From positions 1-64,000 of the forward strand of contig DASVVT010000009.1 in the NCBI GenBank assembly GCA_036386415.1: 64,000 nt of DNA. The letters run 5' to 3'. This document shows positions 48,547-56,081 of this stretch, piece after piece (the stretch's first letter is position 1; every line of letters starts with the position of its first letter). The position numbers were made by a program, and so were the translations under genes. The notes beneath the pieces were generated by a model. It was given only the letters and a program-made list of their open reading frames with translations, had not been told where the DNA came from and ran no database searches. The stretch comes from DASVVT01 sp036386415. GTDB taxonomy: Bacteria; Acidobacteriota; Blastocatellia; Pyrinomonadales; Pyrinomonadaceae.

Positions 48547-49194
48547 ATGTCTTTTCAAAGCAAAGAATTGAAGGGAAGCGTAAGCTGGCGCAGGGCGGCG
48601 CGTGTGGCCGCGCTCTCGCTCGCCGCATGGATTTTGCTTTCCTGGGTCGCGGCGCGCGCTCTGATCGTCAGTTCCGAACAGGCTCACGCAGACGCGCTCG
48701 TCGTCCTTGCCGGTTCGACCACTTACCGCGAGCGTGCGCGTTGGGCTGCGCGTCTCTTTCTGGAAGGGCGCGCCCCGAAGATCATTCTCACGGACGATGG
48801 CTTGCGCGGCGGATGGTCTATCACAGAGCAGCGCAATCTCTTCTTCGTCGAGCGCGCGGCGCAGGAACTGCAACGTGGGGGCGTGCCCGCAGACAGGATA
48901 GAGGTGATCCCGCAGGTTGTCTCAGGCACACATGAAGAGGCGCTGCGCGTGCGCCAGTATGCGTTGACACACAATCTTCATTCGATTCTGGTCGTGACCT
49001 CGGCTTATCAATCGCGGCGCGCATTGTGGACGCTCAGACGCGTGTTCAAAGATAGCGGCGTGGAGGTGAGACTTGAGGCCGCCCCGACGGGCGAGCAGAC
49101 ACCTTCGCCCACCACCTGGTGGTGGCACAAACTCGGATGGCAGCTCGTCGGGGGCGAGTACGTGAAGATGGTCTATTACCTGGCGCACTACTGA
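48547..49194 (+). CDS. YdcF/ElyC-SanA family envelope protein
   Basis: This 215-aa protein has one N-terminal helix (VAALSLAAWILLSWVAARAL) and the DUF218 fold: DALVVLAGSTTYRERARWAA, IILTDDG, then VVTSAYQSRRALWTLRRVF. Members (ElyC, SanA) take part in envelope polysaccharide handling. It is translationally close to the GT4 gene and probably belongs to the same operon. Confidence 0.88.
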   Translation: MSFQSKELKGSVSWRRAARVAALSLAAWILLSWVAARALIVSSEQAHADALVVLAGSTTYRERARWAARLFLEGRAPKIILTDDGLRGGWSITEQRNLFFVERAAQELQRGGVPADRIEVIPQVVSGTHEEALRVRQYALTHNLHSILVVTSAYQSRRALWTLRRVFKDSGVEVRLEAAPTGEQTPSPTTWWWHKLGWQLVGGEYVKMVYYLAHY

Positions 49195-49244
49195 TTCCGG
49201 TATCATGTTTGCGGGCGCCGGGGCTTTCGGGTGAAGCGGCTCTT

Positions 49245-50123
49245 ATGCGCTCTGATGGGTTGAGTGAAAAGATGAGTTCTCACGCGGTAGAAATAGCCCA
49301 GGGTGAAAGATTCGAGTTCGGGCGGAACTGGGCGCGGTTCCTCGCCGTGCTGGACGACGAGCGTATTGCGCGCGCGGAAGAATCGCTCAAGCAGATGCTG
49401 GAAGTCGAAGACCTGGCGGGCAAAAGCTTCTTAGACATCGGCTGCGGCAGCGGTCTCTTCAGTCTCGCCGCGCGGCGTTTGGGCGCGCGCGTTCACTCCT
49501 TCGATTACGACCCGCAGAGCGTGGCCTGCGCGACGGAACTGAGGCGACGCTACTTCCCTGATGACGAACGCTGGATGATAGAGGAAGGCTCGGCGCTCGA
49601 TAGCGATTATCTGCGCCGCCTCGGAGCTTTCGACGTGGTCTATTCTTGGGGCGTGCTGCATCACACGGGGCAGATGTGGCAGGCGCTCGATAATGCTCAA
49701 CTGCCGGTCGCCGCAGGCGGCAAACTCTTTATCGCGATCTATAACGACACCGGCACGCAAAGCGCGCGCTGGAAGTGGATCAAGCGAACCTACAACGAGC
49801 TGCCGGGTTTGCTGCGCACTCCATTCGCTATCGCGACCATCGCGCCCAGCGAGGCCAAGTCCGCGTTGCGCTCGCTCGTCACGATGCGACCCCTTGAATA
49901 CATACGCTCATGGACGAGATACGACCAGAATCGTGGCATGAATCGCTGGCGCGACATCATCGACTGGGTTGGTGGATACCCCTATGAAGTCGCCAGGCCG
50001 GAAGAGATTTTCGATTTTTACAGGGCGCGTGGCTTCACCCTGACCAGGATCAAATGCGGCGGCGTCGGCCTCGGCTGCAACGAGTTCGTCTTCGTCAAAG
50101 ATCGGAAAGAGCCGCAGGAGTAG
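49245..50123 (+). CDS. Class I SAM-dependent methyltransferase, UbiG-like
   Basis: The motif I FLDIGCGSGLFSLAARRLGA, then VHSFDYDPQSVACA and VVYSWGVLHHTGQMWQAL identify a class I methyltransferase. The ATG at 49245 gives 292 aa; an alternative is the ATG at 49272 after GAGTGAAAAG. It likely modifies a polysaccharide or lipid given its neighbours, but the substrate is unknown. Confidence 0.88.
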   Translation: MRSDGLSEKMSSHAVEIAQGERFEFGRNWARFLAVLDDERIARAEESLKQMLEVEDLAGKSFLDIGCGSGLFSLAARRLGARVHSFDYDPQSVACATELRRRYFPDDERWMIEEGSALDSDYLRRLGAFDVVYSWGVLHHTGQMWQALDNAQLPVAAGGKLFIAIYNDTGTQSARWKWIKRTYNELPGLLRTPFAIATIAPSEAKSALRSLVTMRPLEYIRSWTRYDQNRGMNRWRDIIDWVGGYPYEVARPEEIFDFYRARGFTLTRIKCGGVGLGCNEFVFVKDRKEPQE

Positions 50124-50219
50124 TAGTAATAGCGGGAAGCACCAAGGACGCGATTGGATTTGAGTTGGGTCTATTTTACCGAACCGCGATCACCCGCCAG
50201 CGAATACAGAAATAAACGG

Positions 50220-51572
50220 ATGGACAAAAGAGTTCTCGTCAACATCTTTTCTCGTATACTCGCCGCGACTCTCTGTGTAGTGTGCGCCGCCCCCTCCCCC
50301 GTCGCCCACTCTTCAAAAGCCTTTACGGCACGCTTTAATGAAACCGGCGCTGACGACAAAACGGATCGTCGCGTCTATCCTGAGCCGAAGTTGCCGCGAC
50401 TGCCTTCGGCTGGAGGCACTATCACAGACCCGATCTTCCAGACAGAGATCATGCGCGTCACGGACGAGCGCGACGGGGCAAGCAACGGCACATACTACGC
50501 TTACTGGCCGACCTTCAACAGCGATAGCACGCGCCTGCTCGTTAAAAAGGATGGTGGCGACGCCGCCCTCTACAATTTCGACCCGCAGAGCTTCAAGCTC
50601 GGCGCTTCAAAACCCTTCCCGCGCCTGCCCGACGGCGGCTCGCTGATTACAGAAGGGGCGATCTGGAGCGCGTCAGACCCGAACGTCCTCTATGGCGTGC
50701 AGAGCGGAAGGGCGCGCCTCTGGGGGTTGAAGGTTGCCACGCGCACCTACACCTTGATCCGTGATTTCAATGAAGAGTTCAACGAGGGCGACTACCTGTG
50801 GCAGATGAGCATGAGCGATAACGCGGACGTGTTTGCGTTCACGCGCAGGAATAGCTCTGGCGCAACCATCGGCTATATTGTGTGGCAGCGCTCGACCAAC
50901 AGAGTGCTCAACGTGGCCGACAACAGATTTAACGAGGTGCGCCTTGATAAGACCGGTCGCTACCTGACGATCCCGCTCAACAAGGCCGACGAGCGCGGCA
51001 AATCTTTTTACATACGCGACCTGCAAACGGGAAGGATCACAGGCTTGACCGATGGCAAGCCCGATTATTCGCCCGGCCACGCAGACACCGGAAGCGGAAT
51101 GCTGATCGGATGGGATCGCTGGGATAACCGGCTGCTCTACCGCACGCTCGCCGCGCCCCATCAGTTCCGCTCCGTACTAGACCTCGGCTCAGACTGGTCT
51201 ATGAACATGCACGTCTCGCTCCTCGGCGAGAACGAGGATTGGGTGCTCATTAGTTTCTACAGCTACCAGAGCCGCCCACCGGCAGGGGCGTTTCACGACG
51301 AGCTGGTGCTGGTGAAGACGGACGGCAGCCAGAGGGTGCGGCGCATCGCTCATCATCGGTCAGTGGCGAAAGATTACTGGGAAATTCCTAAGGCCAACCT
51401 GAGCCGCGACGGAAGATTCATCGCCTTCACCTCGAACTGGGGCGGAAGCGGCAGAAACGATCTCTTCATCGCACGCGTCGAAGCTACTGATCCTGCACGC
51501 ACGCAGCGGCAACAGCGCACCACACCGACCGAGCGCCCGACCCAGCGCCCGCGCCGTGTCCGCCCAAACTAA
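50220..51572 (+). CDS. Secreted propeller-like protein, short paralogue
   Basis: This 450-aa protein has a signal peptide (LVNIFSRILAATLCVVCAA) and a repeated strand pattern such as PTFNSDSTRLLVKKDG, DYLWQMSMSDNADVFAFTRR and NLSRDGRFIAFTSNWGGSG that suggests a beta-propeller. It is a close paralogue of residues 40-420 of the protein at 56082, often identical for stretches (LDKTGRYLTIPLN, RIAHHRS). It ends in a Thr/Arg/Pro tail with no further domain. No riboswitch precedes it. Confidence 0.85.
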   Translation: MDKRVLVNIFSRILAATLCVVCAAPSPVAHSSKAFTARFNETGADDKTDRRVYPEPKLPRLPSAGGTITDPIFQTEIMRVTDERDGASNGTYYAYWPTFNSDSTRLLVKKDGGDAALYNFDPQSFKLGASKPFPRLPDGGSLITEGAIWSASDPNVLYGVQSGRARLWGLKVATRTYTLIRDFNEEFNEGDYLWQMSMSDNADVFAFTRRNSSGATIGYIVWQRSTNRVLNVADNRFNEVRLDKTGRYLTIPLNKADERGKSFYIRDLQTGRITGLTDGKPDYSPGHADTGSGMLIGWDRWDNRLLYRTLAAPHQFRSVLDLGSDWSMNMHVSLLGENEDWVLISFYSYQSRPPAGAFHDELVLVKTDGSQRVRRIAHHRSVAKDYWEIPKANLSRDGRFIAFTSNWGGSGRNDLFIARVEATDPARTQRQQRTTPTERPTQRPRRVRPN

Positions 51573-51613
51573 CCCGAATCAGAAACACACCACGTCAGGG
51601 AAGAAAACCGGTA

Positions 51614-51686
51614 ATCCACGAATCAACACGAAGCGACACGAAATAAAGCCAGTCTTATTCGTGTCGCTTCGTGTTGATTCGTGGAT
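51614..51686. repeat. Fold-back repeat, 10-nt word CACGAATCAA, 29-bp perfect arms
   Basis: The left arm 51614-51642 and right arm 51658-51686 are perfectly complementary and built on CACGAATCAA and CACGAAGCGA words. The loop is 15 nt. It lies between the propeller gene and the PEP-CTERM remnant. Confidence 0.93.
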
Positions 51687-51710
51687 CATTCCCCTGCGCT
51701 TCGACCCATA

Positions 51711-52127
51711 TCATCTGCTTTGATTTAGCTTTATTGAATGATCTCGTCGCCGTCGCCTTCGACGCGCTGCCAATCCGGCCAGCCTCGTGCCGAGCAGGAT
51801 GAGCGCCGCCGGTTCGGAAATCGGTTGGAAGTCGTAGCGTATGTTTGAGAGCACATGCCCTCCGTTGAGAAAGCTAAGCTGAAGAGTCGCGATGCCGCTG
51901 CCGCTGATCTGTGTGCTCAGAATCAGGGGGTGAGTAAGATCATTAAGCTCGTAGATGAAGACTGTGCCCGTCATGGTGAAGGGAACCGTGAGCGTCAATT
52001 GTGAGTCGGTCGAGTTGGGGATGACCAGATCGGGCGTCCTGCAAGGAGAGCAGGCTGTCGCCCCTGTAATACCAGGCGTCGGATGCCGCCTCTCGCGTCC
52101 TGCGGTGTCTGCGGTGGTGAATCCACT
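51711..52127 (-). pseudogene. PEP-CTERM protein remnant, 5' end lost
   Basis: The frame ends with SEPAALILLGTRLAGLAARR then RRRRR, a PEP-CTERM sorting signal in which SEP replaces PEP, followed by helix and Arg cluster. Upstream sequence reads as a beta-rich fragment (TQISGSGIATLQLSFLNGGH). The open frame stops at 52128 with no signal peptide and only a TTG near 51998 as a start. Its 5' part runs into a fold-back repeat (52091-52180), suggesting the gene was truncated there. Confidence 0.7.
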
Positions 52128-52180
52128 TTAAGCAAGACTCATCACCGCAGAACCGAGAGGACACTGAGGATGCACAGAGA
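52091..52180. repeat. Fold-back repeat, 9-nt type, CACAGAG/GCGGTG words
   Basis: The left arm is TCTCGCGTCCTGCGGTGTCT then GCGGTGGTGA. The right arm is ATCACCGCAGAACCGAGAGG then ACACTGAGGATGCACAGAGA. It overlaps the broken 5' end of the PEP-CTERM remnant. Confidence 0.8.
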
Positions 52181-52249
52181 GTTGAGCTGAAACTGGGGAC
52201 GCTTCTGGTTGCTGAGCAAAATAGGGAGCAAGCGCCGCGCCCGCAAAGG

Positions 52250-53245
52250 TTATAAAGTGTCTCTGACTCCCGCTGTATGCTTTATCCCATCTTTGCGTAA
52301 GCCGAGCAGCGTGCGCCAGGTTTTACCCAGACCCGCTCCGAGCGGCGTGGCGCAGACCTGTGCGGGCGCGTAATACGGGAGACGCCAGTCGCCTTGAGTG
52401 GAGAAGCGTTTGACGAGGAGGCGAGCCTCGCGCCAGCGTCCCCAGTAGCCCAGCACGCAGGCCGTCTTGAAGGCACGAATGGCGAGGATGCGCGCCAGTA
52501 GATCGCGTAAGTGCGAAGGGCACGCGGCCTCTATCTCGCCCGCATCCAACAGAAAGGGCTCAACCGGGCGCGCGCCTTTGAGGTTCCTGCTGAGACCGGA
52601 TGCCTCTACGTGAAAGCGCACGAGCGGCTTCAGATTAAATGCCACCGCTTCATTAAGCAGAACTTTCAGCCAGAGGAAAGCGTCCTCCGCGTACAGGCAC
52701 TTCTCGCGACTGTAAAAGCCGCCCCACTTGCGTATCACGTCCGCCCGCACAATCGTTGACCAGGGCGACATGTAGGCCAGCCTGTGCACAGCCTGTGCAG
52801 GCGGGGTCTGCGCGTTCAGCCTGTAAACTCCGTCCCTGATCCCGCGCGCCCGCCACATCTCTTCACGAGAGACGCCCGCAGGGTATTCAATGTAACCGGA
52901 CGAGATGGTCGCCACCTCCGGCCCGTAGCCGTCCAGCAATCGCAGGCTCTCCGATAGGTAGTCAGGCAACCATTCATCATCCGCATCGAGGAAGGCTATG
53001 ATCTCTCCATGCGCCTCTGCGATGCCACGGTTGCGCGCCGGGCCGGGCCCTGCATTGGGCTGTGTGATGAGACGCACGCGCGCGTTCGCCCTGTAACTCT
53101 CGACGATCCGCGCTCCCCCATCCGTAGAGCCGTCGTCCACCACGATAACTTCAAAGTCGGAGAACGTCTGCGCGCATATAGAGTCGAGCGCGCGCTTGAC
53201 GTAAGGCGCTTTATTGTAGAGCGGGATGATGATTGAGACTCGCAC
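52250..53245 (-). CDS. Family 2 glycosyltransferase
   Basis: This 331-aa GT-A enzyme starts VSIIIPLYNKAPYVKRALDS and has AFLDADDEWLPDYL as the DxD region. The downstream YAEDAFLWLKVLL contains the acceptor-site ED. It is transcribed after the GT4 gene at 53253 with 7 nt between, so the pair forms an operon on the minus strand. Confidence 0.93.
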   Translation of the reverse strand: MRVSIIIPLYNKAPYVKRALDSICAQTFSDFEVIVVDDGSTDGGARIVESYRANARVRLITQPNAGPGPARNRGIAEAHGEIIAFLDADDEWLPDYLSESLRLLDGYGPEVATISSGYIEYPAGVSREEMWRARGIRDGVYRLNAQTPPAQAVHRLAYMSPWSTIVRADVIRKWGGFYSREKCLYAEDAFLWLKVLLNEAVAFNLKPLVRFHVEASGLSRNLKGARPVEPFLLDAGEIEAACPSHLRDLLARILAIRAFKTACVLGYWGRWREARLLVKRFSTQGDWRLPYYAPAQVCATPLGAGLGKTWRTLLGLRKDGIKHTAGVRDTL

Positions 53246-53252
53246 GATCAGA

Positions 53253-54560
53253 TCAGACTGTTTGAAGATTGGAAGCCCTCTTCCCCGGAATCAGGTCGCT
53301 GTAAATTTCGAATAAAGAGCGCACGTATCGTTCAGGCGAGTAGCGTGTGGCGACCATTATGGAAGCGTTGGAAGTTAAACGGCGCGCGAGCGGCGCATCC
53401 ATCAGGATGCGCGCGAGGCCCGCAGCCATCGCCTGCGGATCGCGCGGAGCGACCAGTAAGGCCGTCTCCTCATGTGTGACCATTTCGGGCACACCCCCGA
53501 CGGCAGTGGCGACGATGGCGACGCCTGCCGTCATCGCTTCGAGCAGCACGTATGGTGAGCCCTCGCTGTGCGACGGGAGCACGAACACGTCTGCCGCTCT
53601 ATAGTACGGAGTGACATCGCTGATATGCCCAGTCAGGTGAACACGCTCAGCCAGGCCAGAACTCCTGGCGGCCTCCTCTATCGCCCCTCGCTCCGGCCCA
53701 TCACCGACGATCAAGAGTTTCGCGTTAATCTCCGGTACAGCCCGCCGCATCTCTGCGAATGCAGCGATCAGATCGACGTGCGCTTTCTCGCGCGAGAGAC
53801 GACCGATGGCGAGCAAGAGGCGTTCGCCTTCCTTGATTCCAAGACGGGCTCTAATCTCGCTGGCATCTGCGGCGCTGGTCGTCATCTCCGGGCTAATGGA
53901 ATTGTGCTGCACGATGATTCGCTCGCGCGACACGCCCTCGCGTGCCAACACTTGCGCAAAGGCCTCGCAGACTGTCACGACTCTATGAGCCGCAGGCAAA
54001 GACCATCGATTGAGCTGATTGTAGGCGCGCATCTTTAAGTCCGTCGTCGTGTAGCCGTGATGAAATGCGACCCACGGGTGACGACGATGTAGGCCGGAGA
54101 GCCTCATCAGAAAATGGGACTTCAAGTTATGCGTCGCCACAACGTCGGGCGCGCGCCGCTCGACTATCCGGCGCAGGGCGGGCATCACGCTCAGGTCAAA
54201 GCGGAAACGCTCGGCGATAACATCCACCTCTAGCCCTTGCTCGCGGGCGACCTTTACAAACTCGTTGGGCTGCTCATCCGTCACAGGCTGCTCATTCGTC
54301 TCACTCCTCACTACTACTACTGCATCTTCCGAGCGAGGGGCGCGAGCGTGCGGGCGTTGAAACGTCACGAGGGAAGTCTCTATGGGCAGCGAGCCGGGAA
54401 GCTTCTCATTGAGTTCATCGACGCAACGGCAGAAGTCAAGTAGGTTTTTGGCGACGCCCGTCACTGTGCTCGCCTCTAAGATGGCGAGCAGCTTGATTGA
54501 CGGCACGGTGTTTGGCGCTTGAATGCTCACTGTTCGATCCGCTTCTGCTCTACCTCTCAA
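53253..54560 (-). CDS. Family 4 glycosyltransferase
   Basis: This GT-B enzyme has GVAKNLLDFCRCVDEL at the N-terminal glycine loop and the donor-binding SHSEGSPYVLLEAMTAGVAI with VATAVGGVPEMV. The longest frame (435 aa) begins at a TTG; a GTG at 54530 is an alternative. It precedes the GT2 gene and likely acts in the same polysaccharide pathway. Confidence 0.9.
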   Translation of the reverse strand: MRGRAEADRTVSIQAPNTVPSIKLLAILEASTVTGVAKNLLDFCRCVDELNEKLPGSLPIETSLVTFQRPHARAPRSEDAVVVVRSETNEQPVTDEQPNEFVKVAREQGLEVDVIAERFRFDLSVMPALRRIVERRAPDVVATHNLKSHFLMRLSGLHRRHPWVAFHHGYTTTDLKMRAYNQLNRWSLPAAHRVVTVCEAFAQVLAREGVSRERIIVQHNSISPEMTTSAADASEIRARLGIKEGERLLLAIGRLSREKAHVDLIAAFAEMRRAVPEINAKLLIVGDGPERGAIEEAARSSGLAERVHLTGHISDVTPYYRAADVFVLPSHSEGSPYVLLEAMTAGVAIVATAVGGVPEMVTHEETALLVAPRDPQAMAAGLARILMDAPLARRLTSNASIMVATRYSPERYVRSLFEIYSDLIPGKRASNLQTV

Positions 54561-54773
54561 GACACGGACGGGCGAGTTCGTCCCGTCCGTTTCTCGGTTG
54601 CGAAAGTTTTCTGAAGGTGCGCGATCTCGGAAAGCCGTATGAAATCTATAGAGGATGTATGTGGACTCAAAGCCTTGATTGATCGGATGCCTGCTGCCAG
54701 TGGCCTCAAGAGAAAGGCCGTAGCCATCAGTATACGGTCACACGAACGCCGCTGACAACATCTTTATCAACTC
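54561..54773. other. Gene-free stretch upstream of the GT4 gene
   Basis: No gene, repeat or clear promoter was recognised between the GT4 start and the left end of the inverted-repeat element. Confidence 0.4.
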
Positions 54774-55192
54774 AGTAGGACACTACCCAAAAAACATAGC
54801 AAAACCTCGTTACAGTCTGTTTCTTCCACCAATTATTTGATGAAGAAGCTTCTGATGCCGCTAAACCACTCCAACTCAGCCTCTTAAAATCTCATCCCTC
54901 GAATTTCTATGAGCTTTCCCCGACTCGGAAAATGATTTTCCCTGCACGGTTAGCTCCTTTCCCTGCACGGTTAGCTCTCATCTCTACAGGGGGAATGATT
55001 ATCCCTGTCGAGATAGGAGCGTCCCTTGTCGGGTCAGCTCTTATCTCGACAGGGATAGCTCTGACCCTTACGGAGACGACGACCATCTCTACAGAGAAAG
55101 GTGCGTGCGCGGTAGAGAAACCTTTAATCCTGATGGAGAATGTTCAGACCTTTATAGGTGAGAGCTTTTGCAAAAGTGGGTAGTGTCCTACT
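54774..55192. mobile_element. MITE-like element with 16-bp terminal inverted repeats
   Basis: AGTAGGACACTACCCA at 54774-54789 is the exact reverse complement of TGGGTAGTGTCCTACT at 55177-55192. The 419-bp interior has no transposase gene and carries a 21-nt tandem array. A partial copy of the end (TAGGACACTACT) occurs near 55313. No target duplication could be confirmed. Confidence 0.7.
54909..55160. repeat. Twelve-unit 21-nt tandem array
   Basis: Twelve consecutive 21-nt units follow a loose consensus TAGCTCTTATCCCTACAGGGA; units 2 and 3 share 17 of their last bases (CCCTGCACGGT). Units are strongly diverged but keep exact 21-nt phase from 54909. Some contain palindromic CCCTGT/ACAGGG parts. 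An in-frame 83-aa reading shows 7-residue periodicity (LALISTG, SALISTG), a consequence of the DNA period. Confidence 0.7.
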
Positions 55193-55195
55193 TTG

Positions 55196-55305
55196 ATTAG
55201 TGCTCTGTGCATCCTCCGTGTTCTCTGTGTCTCGGTGGTGAATCTACTTCAAACAACACTCACCACAGAGACACAGAGGACGCAGAGGCGGCACAGAGCA
55301 CTAAT
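55196..55305. repeat. Fold-back repeat, 9-nt word ACAGAGGAC
   Basis: The left arm is ATTAGTGCTCTGTGCATCCT then CCGTGTTCTCTGTGTCTCGG. The right arm is CCACAGAGACACAGAGGACG then CAGAGGCGGCACAGAGCACT. It lies between the MITE-like element and the riboswitch promoter. Confidence 0.9.
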
Positions 55306-55416
55306 TAACTTAGGACACTACTGTCAACTGGCGGAGCATTAGCCTCTATCTTATTGCAATGCATATGGATAAAGACGGCGGAGACGGACGCGCTCAAGGG
55401 CTGAAGGAAAAAGACC

Positions 55417-55445
55417 TTGACAAACAAATACGGGTAATGTTTAAT
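55417..55445 (+). promoter_or_regulatory. Promoter of c-di-GMP leader, copy 2
   Basis: TTGACA (55417-55422) and TTTAAT (55440-55445) are 17 bp apart, again with AACAAATA directly after the -35 as in copy 1 at 35980. The leader is about 630 nt to the 56082 ATG. Confidence 0.8.
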
Positions 55446-55498
55446 CTTTTTTGTCTGTTGCTATCCTTCTTGGCAGCAGTGATCTTTTCTAAGGCGAT

Positions 55499-55614
55499 GA
55501 TTGCACACGATAAGGGCAAACCTGCTGCGGGGCAGGGACGCAAAGCCGTGAGTCTCCGGGCGTAGATAAGGTTATATCCCGCGCGCTCAAGGGAGATTGT
55601 CTGGTTGCCGAAGG
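55499..55614 (+). promoter_or_regulatory. c-di-GMP-I (GEMM-I) riboswitch aptamer, copy 2a
   Basis: GGGCAAACC (55514-55522), a short stem-loop, GGGACGCAAAGCC (55534-55546), a long P3 arm GTCTCC...GGGAGA and the closing GGTTGCCG near 55603 match the c-di-GMP-I consensus closely. The aptamer starts 583 nt before the 56082 ATG, against 582 in copy 1. Confidence 0.92.
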
Positions 55615-55619
55615 CGATC

Positions 55620-55644
55620 CGAGAAGCCGCGATTTCAAGTCTCG
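55620..55644 (+). ncRNA. Conserved hairpin in the leader linker, copy 2
   Basis: CGAGA (55620-55624) pairs with TCTCG (55640-55644). It is the counterpart of GGAGA/TCTCC in copy 1. Further along, GGGAACC...GGTTC near 55753-55786 matches the second linker hairpin of copy 1. Confidence 0.6.
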
Positions 55645-55972
55645 CGCCGCGAGAGGCGCTGACGCGCTAAGATTGTTCTCCACGATGCAGCACCGATCCG
55701 CGAGCGGATTGCTCCTGCGCCGGAGAGAACTTGAATTTGAAGTCACGGCGGGAACCTGATGCATGCCCTGTCAGGCGACGGTTCATTCCCGGCTCTATTC
55801 CTACCCTTCAGCACAGCTCAATAAACAGACCAGCACGTTAGATAGCTTTCGCCCTCAGTCGAGCAGACCGGAGCGTACACGGTTTCCTCTTTCTTCCCTC
55901 TGAGCTGTGTGCTGCCGAACTGCCATCGCCGATAAGCCATCAATTCTCTGCGCCGCTAAATAAGGCGCAGCC

Positions 55973-56070
55973 ATCACCGACAAAAGGCACTCCCGTAGCA
56001 ATGCGGGTTCGCAAAGCCAGGAGTCTTCGAGCCACCGCAGGTTTCGGAAGATCGTCCGGTTACCGAAGTG
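55973..56070 (+). promoter_or_regulatory. Second GEMM-I-like element, copy 2b
   Basis: GGCACTCC, a CCCGT-AGCA-ATGCGGG stem, TTCGCAAAGCC (56008-56018), a CTTCG...CGGAAG P3 arm and GGTTACCG (56058-56065) keep the GEMM-I frame except that GGCAAACC became GGCACTCC. The 3' strand GAAGTGAGG runs into the likely ribosome-binding site 10 nt before the ATG, so folding could block initiation. Ligand binding is unproven. Confidence 0.65.
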
Positions 56071-56081
56071 AGGTTACATAG

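Noticed and set aside
54932..55183. 83-aa open frame with 7-residue repeats
   Set aside because: The repeats follow from the 21-nt DNA period inside the MITE-like element; there is no ribosome-binding site or known fold.
144..55305. Intergenic repeats as CRISPR arrays
   Set aside because: Words are only 7-10 nt, inverted rather than direct with spacers, and no cas genes are present.
55359..55565. Small open frame with one hydrophobic segment
   Set aside because: It spans the promoter and most of the c-di-GMP aptamer of copy 2; the aptamer explains the conserved bases.
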